A stretch of DNA of 64,000 nucleotides from Salminus brasiliensis. Its lineage: Eukaryota; Chordata; Actinopteri; Characiformes; Bryconidae. The position numbers and the translations under genes are program-made. The notes beneath the pieces are model-generated. The model did no database searches. It was not told the origin of the DNA and worked only from the letters and a program-made list of their open reading frames with translations. This document shows, in pieces, positions 36,449-48,549 of this stretch. The stretch lies in the NCBI RefSeq assembly GCF_030463535.1, contig NC_132901.1, forward strand, positions 8,314,959 to 8,378,958. Reading direction: 5' to 3'. Position 1 is the stretch's first letter, and every line of letters starts with the position of its first letter.

Positions 36449-37500
36449 TCATAATAGCTGTTCTGCTTGAGTTTTGTTCTCTCCAGCTTCTCTTGTATCT
36501 GTAGTTTGCTTTTCTGCTTTGAATGTCCAGTATGTTTGGATTTTTCTCATTGGGCCATCCTTCCATGGTCCTTGTGTGTAGTAACTACATCTCTGGATTA
36601 TTTGCTGTTGCTTTTCGGAATGTAATTTAGCCACTGGCTTTCCCTCCTGCAGAACTGCTGCTCCGAAGCTTTCTGGGCTCACATCTACAGATGGTGTACC
36701 AGGTATTTTTACATCATAGAGCTTTAGTGTGGGAGCATTTATCAGCAGAGATTTCAGTTTTTTTATAGCTTTGTGCTCGACTTGCCACAGAGTGTCCTGC
36801 TCGAGCAGTTTTCTGAGAGGTGCGCCGACAGTCTGGGAATAAACTTGGAAAGGTACTGAATCATGCCCATTAATCTCATGAGTGCCTGCTTGTTTTCTGG
36901 TGTAGGCATGTGTGTTACAGCTCTCACTTTATCTCGATCTAGATTGAGACCTTCTGCAGAGAGCATATGGCCAATGTACTGGATTTGTGATGATCTGATC
37001 TTGCACTTGTTTTTGTTGAGTTTCAGGTTCCACTGTCTTTCCCTTTTCAGCACTTGGATGAGTCTGCCGTCATGGTTCCTTGACCGTTTCACCCTAGACT
37101 AAGATATTGTTCGTAACATTGACAACACCTTCCAGGCCTTCAATAGTCTGCAATTGACCTTTGGAATACCTCTGAAGCTGAGGACACCCCAAAAGAAGGT
37201 CAAAGGAATCTGTATCTTCCAATGGGTATGTTCAATGTGCAGAGCTTGGAAGTTTCATCATGAAGTTTGATCTGCCAAAATCCTCACCACTGTGACCATG
37301 CTGCTTACCCAGTCGTTCGGTTTATGCTGTTTGGTGATTACACCCCTTTTCTCCATTTTGTGTAGCTCATCAGTGATTGTTGTCTTTCAGGGCAATCAGA
37401 ACTTTTCTTGGTGGATGAATCACTTTTGAGACCATGGGATCTACTTGAATGTGGTGATGTCCTGGTAGGAATCCAAGAACAGTGAACAGATCAGAATGTC
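36449..37500 (-). pseudogene. Ty3/gypsy RT / RNase H fragment (right arm)
   Basis: Mirror of 20820-21905. It has LNKNKCKIRSSQIQYIGHML, a LNLDRDKVRAVTHMPTPENK segment, LMRLMGMIQYLSKFIPRLS and the RNase H start region, where the Asp-Ala-Ser motif seen on the left is altered to MSPESFGAAVLQEGK. Stops interrupt the frame. Confidence 0.78.
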
Positions 37501-37585
37501 ATTTTACTTTGTGATTCCATGCACTTTTTTAACCACACCTAACATCTCCCATGTCTCACGTCCTAGTATTGCTGGTACATCACCG

Positions 37586-38055
37586 TCAACAATATTTGAA
37601 ATTTAATTTTGCATTATTGGCTTTTGTGTTCACAGGTGAGTGGTAGCTTTCCCATCGGTGACCTGCGGTGGCCAGAATATGTGAGTACTGGCTGAATTCT
37701 GCAGTTTTTGGTCCCCAAATTCCTCCCGTACGCCTCAGTGCTTTCAGCTGGATCCTGAGCTCTCGTGAAGAACAAATGGTGAACATCGGGTAGGTTCTTT
37801 CTTGACTCTCAGTAATCCCTGAACTTGTTTTTCAGCACATTTCTTGTTTCAGTTTCTTCCTCACTGAATTGTAACATGTTGTAGACCTTCACTGCATCTT
37901 CCCCAGCGACGTGCAGAAAGGTGGTGCATTGGACTTTTTCAGACTCCTCAACAATCCCAGTCTCGGTAAGAAACAGGTAAAACTTTTGCACCAACAGTCT
38001 CCAATTTTTTACCAGATTGCCTTGCAAGCACAGTGCTAAAGGTGGCTGCAGCTGT
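37586..38055 (-). pseudogene. Ty3/gypsy gag fragment (right arm, copy 1)
   Basis: Mirror of 20310-20620, with the same WRLLVQKFYLFLTETGI and FLHVAGEDAVKVYNMLQF segments and the same stop after FRDY. Confidence 0.75.
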
Positions 38056-38059
38056 GCCA

Positions 38060-39040
38060 TTGAACCATATTCTGCTTGAACCATATTGGGCTGCTGTGTC
38101 CTGCTTGTGTTCTGCCTGAAAATTGTTACGCTGCTGTGTCCTGCTTGATGGGTGTTGGGCTGCTGTGTTCTGCTTGATTTGTATTTCGCTGCTGTGTTCT
38201 GCTTGATTTGTATTTCGCTGCTGTGTCCTGCTTGATGGGTGTTGGGCTGCTGTGTTCTGCTTGTGTTTTGCCTAAAAATTGTTTAGTTATGCTGCTGTGT
38301 TCTGCTTGAACAATGTTTTGCTGCTGTGCCACTTTTTTGTGTCCTGCTTGAACAGTGTTGGGCTGCTGTGTCCTGCTTGTGTTTTGCATGACCGTTCTGC
38401 TTGAACAGTGTCACTTAACCTTGTTCTGTATATTAATTTTGCTGCTGTGTTCTGCTTGAATATTTCGCTGCTGTGTCTTGCCTGTGTTTTTCCTCAAAAT
38501 TGTTACGCTGCTGTGTTCTGATTCACCGATGTCAATTAACTGTGTTCTGTATGATATAATTATGCTGCTGTGTCCTGCTTGAACCGTGTTGGGCTGCTGT
38601 GTCCTGCTTATAAAGTGTCACTTAACCTTGTTCTGTATAATAATTTTGCTGCTGTGTCCTGCTTGTGTCCTGCATCAAAATTGTCACGCTGTTTTCTGCT
38701 TGAACGATATTTCGTTGCTGTGCCACTTGCTTGTGTTCTGCTTGAACAGTGTTGGGCTGCTGTTTCCTGTTTGTGTTTTGCATCAAACTTGTTACTCTGC
38801 TGTGTTCTGTTTAATTACGCTGCTGTGTTCTGCTTGAACAGTGTCACTTGTTCTATATAATAAATTCGCTGCTGTCCTGGTTGTGTTTTTCATCAAGGTT
38901 ATGCTGCTGTGTCCTGCTTGAACGGTGCTGGGCTGCTGTGTCCTGCTTGTGTTTTGCTTGAAAATGGTCATATTCCTGTGTTCTATACAATTTGTTTTGC
39001 TGCTTTGTTGTGCTTGAGCGGCGTTACGGTGCTGTTCATA
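38060..39040 (-). repeat. Minisatellite block (right arm, inner)
   Basis: Units of GCTGCTGTGTCCTGCTTG plus variable words, the reverse complement of the left-arm blocks. Open frames on both strands are repeat artefacts. Confidence 0.88.
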
Positions 39041-39409
39041 TTCATATATAAACCTAAACCATTTCTTCTTTCCCCCTTGCGCTGAGCTGCTGTCTGCTGG
39101 TGCGAGTGCATTTGTGTTTGGCTGCTCTTTCCTACCCTGTCCTGCTGTAACATCTCCCATGTCTCACGTCCTAGTATTGCTGGTACATCACCATCAACAA
39201 TATTTGAAATTTAATTTTGCATTATTGGCTTTTGTGTTCACAGGTGAGTGGTAGCTTTCCCAGCGGTGACATGCAGTGCCCAGAATATGTGAGAACGTTG
39301 CTGAATTCTGCAGTTTCTGGTCCCCAAATTCCTACAGTACGCTTTCAGCTGGATCCTGAGCTCTCGTGAAGAACAAATGGTGAACATCGGGTAGGTTCTT
39401 TCTTGACTC

Positions 39410-39660
39410 TCAGTAATCCCTGAACTTGTCTTTCAGCACATTTCTTGTTTCAGTTTCTTCCTCACTGAATTGTAACATGTTGTAGACCTTCACTGCATCT
39501 TCCCCAGCGACGTGCAGAAAGGTGGTGCATTGGACTTTTTCAGACTCCTCAACAATCCCACACTCGGTAAGAAACAGGTAAAACTTTTGCACCAACAGTC
39601 TCCAATTTTTTACAAGATTGCCTTGCAAGCAAAGTGCTAAAGGTGGCTGCAGCTGTGCCA
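39410..39660 (-). pseudogene. Ty3/gypsy gag fragment (right arm, copy 2)
   Basis: Mirror of 19187-19480 with the same capsid motifs. Confidence 0.75.
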
Positions 39661-40460
39661 CTTGCTTGTGTTCTGCTTGAACCGTGTTTGGCTGCTGTGT
39701 CCTGCTTGTGTTCTGCCTGAAAATTGTTACGCTGCTGTGTTCGGTTTTAATTTCGCTGCTGTGTTCTGCTTGATTTGTATTTCGCTGCTGTGTCCTGCTT
39801 GATGGGTGTTGGGCTGCTGTGTCCTGCTTGAATTGTATTTCGCTGCTGTGTCCTGCTTGAACAGTGTCACTTAACCTTGTTCTTTATGATAATTATGCTG
39901 CCGTTTCCTGCTTGAACAATATTTCGCTGCTGTGCCACTTTTGTGTCCTGCATCAAAATTGTTACGCTGCTGTGTTCTGCTTGACCGATGTCAATTAACT
40001 GTGTTCTGTATGATAATTATGCTCCTGTGTTCTGCTTGAACGGTGTTGGGCTGCTGTCCTGCTTGTGTTTTGCTTGAAAATGGTTATGCTGCTGTATTCT
40101 GTACAATTTGTTTTGCTGCTTTGTTGTGCTTGAGCGACGTTACAATGCTGTTCATATTCATATTTAATCCTAAATCTTTTCTTCATTATTATTTTATATA
40201 TATATAAAAAATACAGTTCTAAAGGTGGCTGCAGCTGTGCCACTTGATTGTGTTCTGCTTGAACCTTGTTTCGCTGCTGTGCCACTTGCTTGTGTTCAGC
40301 TTGAACTGTGTTTAGCTGCTGTGTCCTGCTTGTTTTCATGATCGTTCTTGCGCTGCTGTATTCTGTTTAATTACATTGCTGTGTCCTGCTTGATTGGTTT
40401 TTCACTGCTGTCCTGCTTGTGTTCTGCAGGAAAATGGTTACACTGCTGTGTTCTGTATAA
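39661..40460 (-). repeat. Minisatellite block (right arm, outer)
   Basis: Same units as 38060-39040; interrupted by a short (TA)n near 40194-40208 that corresponds to the longer (AT)n of the left arm. Confidence 0.88.
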
Positions 40461-40559
40461 ATTGTTTTGCTGCTTTGTTGTGCTTGAGTGGTGTTACAGT
40501 GCTGTTCATATTCATATATAAACCTAAACTTTTTTTTTTTTTTTTTTCCCCTTCATGTC

Positions 40560-41190
40560 TTCTCTCTCTCCCTCTGCCCCATGTGCTGAGCTGCCCCCTG
40601 CTGTCTGCTGGTGCGAGTGCATTTGTTTTTGGTTGCTCTTGCCTACCCTGTCCTGCTGTAACCCTTCTAAAAAGTTTTTGCTGTGATCCCTCCTCTAACC
40701 CTTTGTGTGTTTTCTCTCTTTCCCATGTGCTGAGATGCCCAGTTTCAACTGTTCCATCAGCAGACCTGACTCTCTCCACCACCCTCCTGCCTGCTGTCCA
40801 GTTCTGGGGCCTCTAATGGAGTCATCCTCCCCTCACTGCATGGCTGTGCTTGTGACCTTGTACCTGCATGGACTTTAACATTTCACTCATGTGTTCATCT
40901 TTTTATGGCTTGACGCCACATTGGCCATATTCCCTTAATTCCATGTTTTATTCCTGTTTTGCTTTTCATTGTGCTATCCGGTGTCGACCAGAGGAGGATG
41001 GGTTCCCTTTTTGAGTCTTGGTTCCTTTCAGGGTTTCTTCCTCTCGATCTGAGGGAGTTTTTCCTTGCCACTGTTGCCACTGGCTTACTCAAAAGAGGCT
41101 TGGACCCAGATCTGTGTAAAGCTGCTGTGTGACCACATTTGTTGTGAAAGCGCTGTATAAATAAAATTCATTTGAACTGAATACTGTATT
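40560..41190 (+). mobile_element. LINE 3' end (right arm)
   Basis: Mirror of 17650-18270, ending AAAGCGCTGTATAAATAAAA. A T18 run precedes it at about 40530-40547. Confidence 0.6.
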
Positions 41191-41444
41191 CTGTATGAGT
41201 TATGCTCCTCTATGCAGGTTGTGTAGTGTTATGCTACCGTATTCTGGTTGAAAGAGTACTGGTACTGTATTCTATATCAAAATAATGATTCTAATGTCTT
41301 CTGAATGAAAGCGTTATGCTACTCTGTTGTGAATCAACAGTTTCAAGCTCTGAATACGGGACACAACAGTGTTGCGCTTCACATTCAACATAGAGCTTGT
41401 AGCGCCCCCTATGGTTTCTTTAAGAGGATTAGCATGGCCTGTTT

Positions 41445-42360
41445 TTAAGATATGGAGTTCCGCAAGGCTCTATTTTAGGACTGTTATTTACATTATACAT
41501 GTTACCACTGGGCTCAGTTATAAACAGACATGATGTTAATTTCCATTGTTATGCAGATGACACACAGCTCTATATATCAGCCAAACCTGATGATAAATTT
41601 AGTTTAAAGAAAATAAAGGATCAGACTTAATGTTAAACTTGGCTGATGTTTCCATTATTCCTGGTCTAGCAGCTAAAAATCTTGGTATCATATTTAATTC
41701 AGATTTATCATTTGAGCAACATGCAGCTAATATTAGTACGACAGCCTTTGTGCATCTTAGGAACATTGCCAAACTAAGAAACTCCTAATCTCTACAGGAT
41801 GCAGAAAAGCTAGTACATGCTTTTATTACCTCAAGGCTAGATTACTGTAATGCACTACTGTCAGGTTGTTCCAGCAAGAACCTCAAACTTTGAATAGTTC
41901 AAAATGCTGCAGCCAGGGTCCTTACTAAACCTAGAACATTTGACCATATCAGTCCAGTTCTATTAGCAACCTCAGCAGGGGAAAGAGCCTTTTCTTATAA
42001 AAACCTCAATTCTGAAATAACCTTCCAGATAATGTTTGGGGTTCAGACACAGGTTCAATCTTCAAATCGGCTGAAAACTCATCTGTTTGGTTTAGCTTTT
42101 GATCACTCAGGTTTGTGGACGGTGGAGCAGATGTACACTAGCGTTTCAGGGTGCTCCCGTGTCTGTGTTACCTTCTGGCTAGTGCTTTAGAGTACTATGG
42201 TCACCTTATTGACTTGTGTTTAGTAGTGTCTAAACTTAGAGGTATCTTTGAATTTTTAGCCTATTCAAACTAGCTTTTTCTCGGGTAAATAGCAAAGCCC
42301 TTTTGTAAGTTGCTCTGGATAAGGGTGTCTGCTAAATGCCGTAAATGTAAATGTTTTAAT
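41445..42360 (+). pseudogene. L2-clade LINE reverse transcriptase fragment (right arm)
   Basis: Mirror of 16480-17400. It shows the YADDTQLY motif near 41550, KNLGIIFNSDLSFEQH near 41680, an extra stop after NIAKLRNS, and the TCTGCTAAATGCCGTAAATG tail. Dead 5'-truncated copy. Confidence 0.85.
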
Positions 42361-43305
42361 TAGGTTTTTATAGTCAGACCTGCTGGAGTCGTCTGACACA
42401 CTCTCTATAAACTGATACTGCTCAACAATGACGTTGCCAACCACCAGTCTGACCACCAGGCTCACCCACCACCCATGCCAGACCAGCAGCACACCCTCCT
42501 ACCACTGCTACCTGCCTAGTGACCATGTTAAACCTAAATGGACTCTTAACTATCTGTCACTTTTAATATCACCACTATTAACTATCATTACTCTCATTAC
42601 TCTGACCATCACTGCCATGACTATATAAAGTTATTCTACACCCTGATTATTATATTATGATGATCAAAATGTTGCACACCAGAGCACTTCAACAGTATAG
42701 ATGGTTTGGTAACTTTTATTAATAATTTATAAACAGTTCTGACCAGAGGAGGATGGATCACCCTTGTGAGTCTTGGTTCCTGCCAAGGTTTCCTCCTCCA
42801 GCTCTGACGGAGTTGTTTTCTTGCCACTGTTGCCTTTGGCTGCTCACTGGGGTTCTTTCGTAATTGGGCCTTGGAGAAAGGGCCAGTTAGTTTTACCAAA
42901 ATACCCAACAGTTTTTTAGAGCCTCCTACCAGTGTCCACCTCACTGTCGCGTTGTTTTTGCTTGTGTCGCGTGTGTTTTCTTGGAAAAGTCGCCTTTGTG
43001 AACACTGGCAAAAAAGCAGCATGAACTATGGTTACCTTAATAAAGTAATGTAAAAGACAAAAATAATAAACACTCCCCCTCCCCTTCCATTTCACTTATA
43101 AAATAAATACACACAACAACGGCTTCTGTACTCGAGAGTATAATACAAATTTCTTTAACAGTCAGCCTCAATTTCACTCATTATTAAGGACACACAAGCC
43201 ATTCAGTTGTATAGAAAAGTGAACTTCAATGTAGAGAGAAGCACTAAATAGATATTTAATATTGACCTGTTGCAAACGACACATTTGGTGGATGGTGCTT
43301 GGATG

Positions 43306-44090
43306 CCATCGTGTGGCTAATCAGAGAAACTGCAATGTTTATAAATAGATGCCCATAATGACAAATTATAGGATTTTCAAACCTGTCTAAATTGTACAGT
43401 ACACACTCTAATAGTACAGTCTACTTAATCTGCCTCGACTCATTTCTCATTTAAAACCATCACTAGACATTACCAACATTAACACTTTACTTGGAGAAGT
43501 CACCTTTGTGAACACTGGCAGAAATGGTTGCTTCTGTACTTGAGAGCATAACACAGTGTTGTTGACAGTCAGCCTCATATTCGCTCATCATTAAGGAAAT
43601 AGCTGCACTTCTTTTACAGTGAAAAACAATCCTTTTGCAATTGGCCTATTTTGTTTAAATAAAATAGTCACTGATTACTGTAAGTAATTTCTCTTCATCT
43701 TTGAAACATGGGGTAAACAAATGTAATAAATAATAAAACTACTGCTTCAGGTTTTAGCTGTTACAGTAACCTGTGCAGAACTGGTTGTAGTAGCGGTGTG
43801 TTCCTGCCTTCTGGACCAGTTTCTCCTTTTTTCTTTTACTGTTAAATTCACCTTATTTACCATAACCCTCTTAACTTAGTCTCTGAAATGCTGTTTGCCT
43901 TGGTGCTACCCTGACCTGACTATCCACGCTTTTTTGCTATCTGTTGTCCACCAGAAGAGGATAGGGTAATCTTTAACTTTTGAGCCTTGGTTCCCCCAAG
44001 ATTTCTTCCTCTTGCTCTGATGAAGTTTTTTATTGCCACAGCTGCCACTGACTTGCTTATAAGTTTTTATTTATTTATTTTTTAATAGAT
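43306..44090. other. Region beyond the right arm with repeat fragments
   Basis: Begins with the dispersed repeat core (GGATGCCATCGTGTGGCTAA). The segment at 43495-43580 repeats part of 42975-43150 in the same direction (GCCTTTGTGAACACTGGCA-like words). A diverged LINE 3' block lies at 43925-44065. No gene. Confidence 0.55.
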
Positions 44091-44097
44091 TTCAGTC

Positions 44098-44349
44098 TCA
44101 ATACGGTTTAACCTGAGTGAGTAATACTCTACTCTGCAGACTAACTGAAAGACTGTGGGCTTTGCTGCATGAAAGTAAGGCAGCACTCTCCCACGTGGGG
44201 TGGACTCCACCATCCCTGCCTATAAAACCAGGCTTGTCCTCATACTTTATCCAGTTGTCTATGAAGCCCACATGATATTCTGAACACCACTTGGACATCC
44301 GGCGGTTTAGCGCTGTGAGTCTGCTGTAAGCCTGGGGGCCGCGCCTCAT
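44098..44349 (-). pseudogene. LINE ORF1 SGNH-esterase fragment
   Basis: Encodes MRRGPQAYSRLTALNRRMSK, a SEYHVGFIDNW segment and GFIGRDGGVHPTWESAALLS. The D-x2-H of GRDGVHPTW-type motifs is the end of the SGNH/GDSL hydrolase fold found in ORF1 of CR1/L2-type LINEs. Only the C-terminal ~83 residues are present. Confidence 0.65.
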
Positions 44350-45154
44350 TGGGATGGCAGCTGAGCATATTACGACATCGCCTGGGCCAGTGTAGTCTCC
44401 TCTTTAATATTATCCTTAGTCACTTCAGATGTTCACAGGTGAATATTACTGACCCCTACATGGATGACTATCCTTGACTATCCTTGGCATTTATTTACAC
44501 ATTTAGACATATATATTAAATATCACACTGATAATAAAAAGATTTATTACTTTTTAAAATATACAGACCAAATATCATATTCATTTATTATTAGAATAAA
44601 CAAATGAAGCCATTTGTTCCTTAAAGATGTGTAATTTTTCCAACACAAAGCCACGATGTGATTCTGAACAGTGACTGAAGAAAAGGATCAGGACCTCGTC
44701 TAATTTGAGCGGGAGAGATGGAACACAGTCGGCAGGTAATTGGAGGGGAAGACGGTGCAGAGGTAGGTCGGGTCATGTTTGCTTCAAATGATTTAGACAT
44801 AAACATGAGTAAATCTGTCTCACCCTTACTCTTATTTTATTGGTTGCCTCCTTAAAAATGAGCGTCATGTTTAGCTGGAGTTGGAACATTTTTAAACATG
44901 GAGTGGAGACTTTCCTAATTGTGTTGGGTTGAATGATGGGTGTATTTAGGAAAGGGCAGTAACTTCAGCCATTAATAACCAAGAAGGACACATTTGGGAC
45001 GTATCTTTTATGGGTATGTCCTTTATGTATATATGCATTTGTAATGTATTTATCCTTTGTTCTGTATTCAACGATGAACAATGCAGAGACTGCCCAGGAG
45101 ACCTCCTAGAACCTCTGCTGTATGTGTAGAACACTTTAATTTGCAGTTTGATTT

Positions 45155-45157
<3 letters not shown>

Positions 45158-45185
<28 letters not shown>

Positions 45186-45186
45186 C
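45158..45186. repeat. (CA)n microsatellite
   Basis: About 14 CA units. It is followed to about 45360 by a degenerate tandem repeat of TTTTTACTGTATTTGTGTTT in three copies. Confidence 0.95.
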
Positions 45187-45189
45187 TTT

Positions 45190-46610
45190 CAGTGTTTTTT
45201 TTCTTTTTACTGTATTTGTGTTTATTCTGCATTTAATAAAATAAATGTTTTTACTGTATTTGTGTTTGCAGTTATTCTAAAAGATTAGTTTTACTGTTTT
45301 CAGTGTTTTTTTTTTTACTGTATTTGTGTTTATTTTATATTCTAATACAGCTTTTTTATTTCATTAGAAACGTTTAAGGGATGTGTACATCTTCACATGT
45401 ATGTAAAACATAAATACACTGAATTTATACCCTTTTATGTCTTCATTTATTGAATGCAGGGATGTTTCCAGCATTTCACCTTCAACCAGGATCTAATTCT
45501 GACCACAGCTGTAGTCACTTAGACCCCTTTTACTCCTGGTCACTTCATGGAACTGGGCTCTGGGCTGTATCCTGATAAGATTTTAGCCTCATGTCTTTAC
45601 ACTTGTAAATCAAAAGCGTCTCCAGTTAGTCAGACTAAAATCCAATCTCTGTGTGGGAGGAAATATGCAGATTCGTCCACTGAGTGGTAGCTATCACTGG
45701 TGTACTGGTGTAATCCCACTGTCTCAGTCCCTCAATAAAGCAAGTTTCAGTGTAATCAGAGAGAAAACCGCAGCTACTTAGTATTGTACTTCTCTTTAAA
45801 CTCCTCTAGCCCACGCTTGGCATTAGGCTTTTTTTATTTTATTTCTAAACCTTTATGAGGGATTTGTGTCTCCACTCAGGAGGTCAGCATGCACTTCAGC
45901 GTTCAGCTACAATAAATGAAGAGAAGTGAAAACTTGAACACTGTACACTGTCCGTCGTTTGTGTTTCCGTGGAAAAATGCAGAGGAAGGGGACGTCCAGC
46001 TTGACCGATCCAGTTACCGTTGTAGAGACAGTCCAAACTCTCCTGACAAATGACGTGGCTGGAAGCAGCTCTGTGACGCCTCCAACACTGCTAACCGCTT
46101 CAAGATCCTCAGCTCTTCAACTTCACCGTCACCTGCTCCGGCACCGAGGACGACTCCTCAGGGCGGTGTTCTCATTGTTGGATATTCTACTCTAAAACAC
46201 TTTAAAGTATCGGCCCCAAAGAGTAACATCACGCTCTCCTGTTTTCCAAAATAAGACCCCCATAGTAAGATTACACTGAGAGCCCACCTGAATAAATTGT
46301 CAACACCCCACTTGCTCTCACATTGTACACGGCATTCCACAGAATAACACTGACCCGTTTCCCTCCCAAACACAAAGCTCTTAACGTTCTCTAGCTTGAG
46401 CTCAGTTGCAGGTCTTCTCATAACCACCATGCTCAGCACTCAGCTCTTTACATTCAAGTGGTGTCTAATGTGGACGTGTTTGCATCTTTGGTGACATACA
46501 GGGTTTTGGACACAGCGATTGCACCTTGGTTATTTTCAGATACACATACGCAAACGCAAACATCCAACCAAACTAATTTACAACTTATCTCTCTGACTAA
46601 GGGTCTTCGG
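45190..46610. other. Unassigned region
   Basis: 45747-45830 (AGAGAGAAAACCGCAGC and GCTTGGCATTAGGC words) is a fragment of the element at 47165-47545. An open frame at 45959-46195 (+) has no recognised domain. No gene is supported. Confidence 0.4.
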
Positions 46611-46619
46611 TGCCTGCAT

Positions 46620-46620
<1 letters not shown>

Positions 46621-46651
<31 letters not shown>
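46621..46651. repeat. (CA)n microsatellite
   Basis: About 15 CA units. Confidence 0.95.
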
Positions 46652-46654
<3 letters not shown>

Positions 46655-47063
46655 TTGGGAAGGCTTAACTGTATTATGTTTCTTGCAAACGTCAAAGCAT
46701 AAGAAGTTAGGGTCTTGTTTCTGACTACACTGTGGGTCTTCAGTACAGCTGTCGTGTAGGAAATACCTAACATGAGAAAACACAAAGCTAAAGTAGGACA
46801 GGAATCCGCCGTATGTTGCTTGGGGAACTCCTTCAGACAGAGTCTAGTCTCAGACGATGGTATATATATTTTTATGTTGTCTGTATATTCCTTAAAACAT
46901 ATTAGATTTGTTGATGTGGGATTAATAAAGAATTCTCTTAAATTTCACACACTCCTACATAATCCTGTGGTAGGAACAAATTGGGAAGAAAAGTCGTACC
47001 GTGGACAAAGAATTAGAAACATTTCCCACACTTCCACCGTTTTGCAGACACCTACCTACTCGA

Positions 47064-47097
47064 TGACGTCACATGGGACAATTCCTGCATGACGTCA
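47064..47097. promoter_or_regulatory. Pair of perfect CRE palindromes
   Basis: TGACGTCA occurs at 47064-47071 and again at 47090-47097, 26 bp apart, each followed by CA. This matches the CREB/CREM/ATF full site. No transcription unit was identified beside it, so function is inference. Confidence 0.5.
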
Positions 47098-47164
47098 CAC
47101 CCCCAAGATACATCACATTCCCACGGTCGTAAATCTTTTTGGCATAAAGTGGAACTTATTACTA

Positions 47165-47545
47165 CTAATATCATCAGAGAGAAAACTGCAGCGTCTCAGT
47201 ATTGTACTTCTCATCCCCAACCCCAAGCTCAAAACTTTCCCCAGATCAACCTAGACGTTATGAGCACCATGAGCACCTTCATCCGAGAGAGCACAGATCC
47301 ACTGCTCCACTGCAATGCTGGGGGGCTTTATACCCCTCTAACCCAGGCTTGGCATTAGGCATGGAGCCAATAGGTTCATGGTTATCTGCTCCAGAGAGTC
47401 CTATTCTATTGGCTGAACTAGTCTATGGACTAGACTGGCTGTGTGTGTGCATTTGCATATCTGTGTCAGCAATGGGTGAAACTTAAATACAGCTGAATGT
47501 GTTTCATTAGAAGGAGTGTCCACAAACATTTGGACATATAGTGTT
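47165..47545. mobile_element. Non-autonomous DNA element ending GTCCACAAACATTTGGACAT
   Basis: Contains GGGGGGCTTTATACCCCTCT, GCTTGGCATTAGGCATGGAG and a right end reading GTCCACAAACATTTGGACAT then ATAGTGT, a terminal sequence type I recognise as common in teleost genomes. No coding capacity. Confidence 0.5.
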
Positions 47546-47789
47546 TGTTCCTGTCAGATAATTTAATTATTATAATAATTCTCTAATAAAATGAAGCTTT
47601 ACCAAACTGAAGCTTTATAAAGATCTAAAAACAGGGCAGATCCTTTATTTATAAATATGAGTCTGTAATCAAGGAACCCTTTCATGCAGAAATGAGGAGA
47701 AATCAGGACGTTTTTCCAGAATATTTTTATTCTCCTTTCAGGCAAAAAGTAGGTGTTCAATGTGCTCTTCAGTTTCATCTACAAGTAAT

Positions 47790-48125
47790 AAATATTAAAA
47801 ATAAATGAAGTGAAATGAAAACTTTAACACTGTAGAAGAAATCTGTCTCTACTGGACAGACACGTCACTTCCGGCTGACAGGTCTAGCGCTGCTCTCCTG
47901 CTGCTTGTTTCTCCCAGTCATATCTTTGTATCAGGGATAAGCAGACCGAGGCTTTTTAACCAGTTGAAGCCGAAGTGGTTCATTTGAAGCTCTACTGCGC
48001 CACCTGTTGTACAAATACAATACTACACCACCATTGCTTGATTCACTTGTGTTCATAAGCTTTGTCCAAACTGCTCCATACAGCGATGTCGTGATGATGA
48101 GTGTGTAATTCCTTTACTCTCCTCC
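47790..48125 (+). repeat. Interspersed repeat, copy 2 (paired with 30445-30830)
   Basis: Second copy of the block with CTAGCGCTGCTCTCCTGCTG, lacking a segment near its right end relative to copy 1. Confidence 0.85.
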
Positions 48126-48136
48126 TAAATTTACAC

Positions 48137-48183
48137 GGTTAGCTGTCGGCAGGGGGGTACACACCTCTCCTCATGGAAATCAT
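48137..48183 (+). repeat. 47-bp direct repeat, left copy
   Basis: GGTTAGCTGTCGGCAGGGGG through ATGGAAATCAT is repeated at 48498-48544 with four differences, bracketing 314 bp. Confidence 0.9.
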
Positions 48184-48497
48184 AATCGTGGCTGCCCACC
48201 GCTCCAGGCACTGTCACTGTGTGTGTTTGATCACTGGTGTGTATGTGTGTGTTCACTGCATGGATGGGTTAAAGGAGGAGGCCAGATTTCATCTGTGTCA
48301 GACACAAATGGTACACATGGTTGTCTTTGGCTCTGTGGTACATTACAGACCCTGGAACAGTAGTCAGTAGTTGGTCAGTGGCTGGTCTTCAAAATCTGAC
48401 TCAGTCAGCTAAGGCGTGTCTCTGTCTTCCTCTGTTTGAGCGCCATCTTGAGCATCAGTTTGAGACTCTTGAACCTTTTCTGGAATCTGATGAACAT

Positions 48498-48544
48498 GGT
48501 TAGCTGTTGGCATGGGGGTACACACCTCTCCCCATGGAAATCAT
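48498..48544 (+). repeat. 47-bp direct repeat, right copy
   Basis: Second copy, directly abutting the copia integrase fragment. Confidence 0.9.
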
Positions 48545-48549
48545 CCGCC

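Larger units (their letters stand above)
31235..43305 (-). repeat. Giant inverted repeat, right arm (~12.1 kb)
   Basis: Reverse complement of 15542-23554, plus about 4 kb of extra sequence. The inner boundary is GCTTCGACCGGCCATCCT and the outer boundary is GACACATTTGGTGGATGGTG. Beyond the outer end this copy continues with CTTGGATGCCATCGTGTGGC, the dispersed repeat core, whereas the left copy is joined to satellite. Confidence 0.93.
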
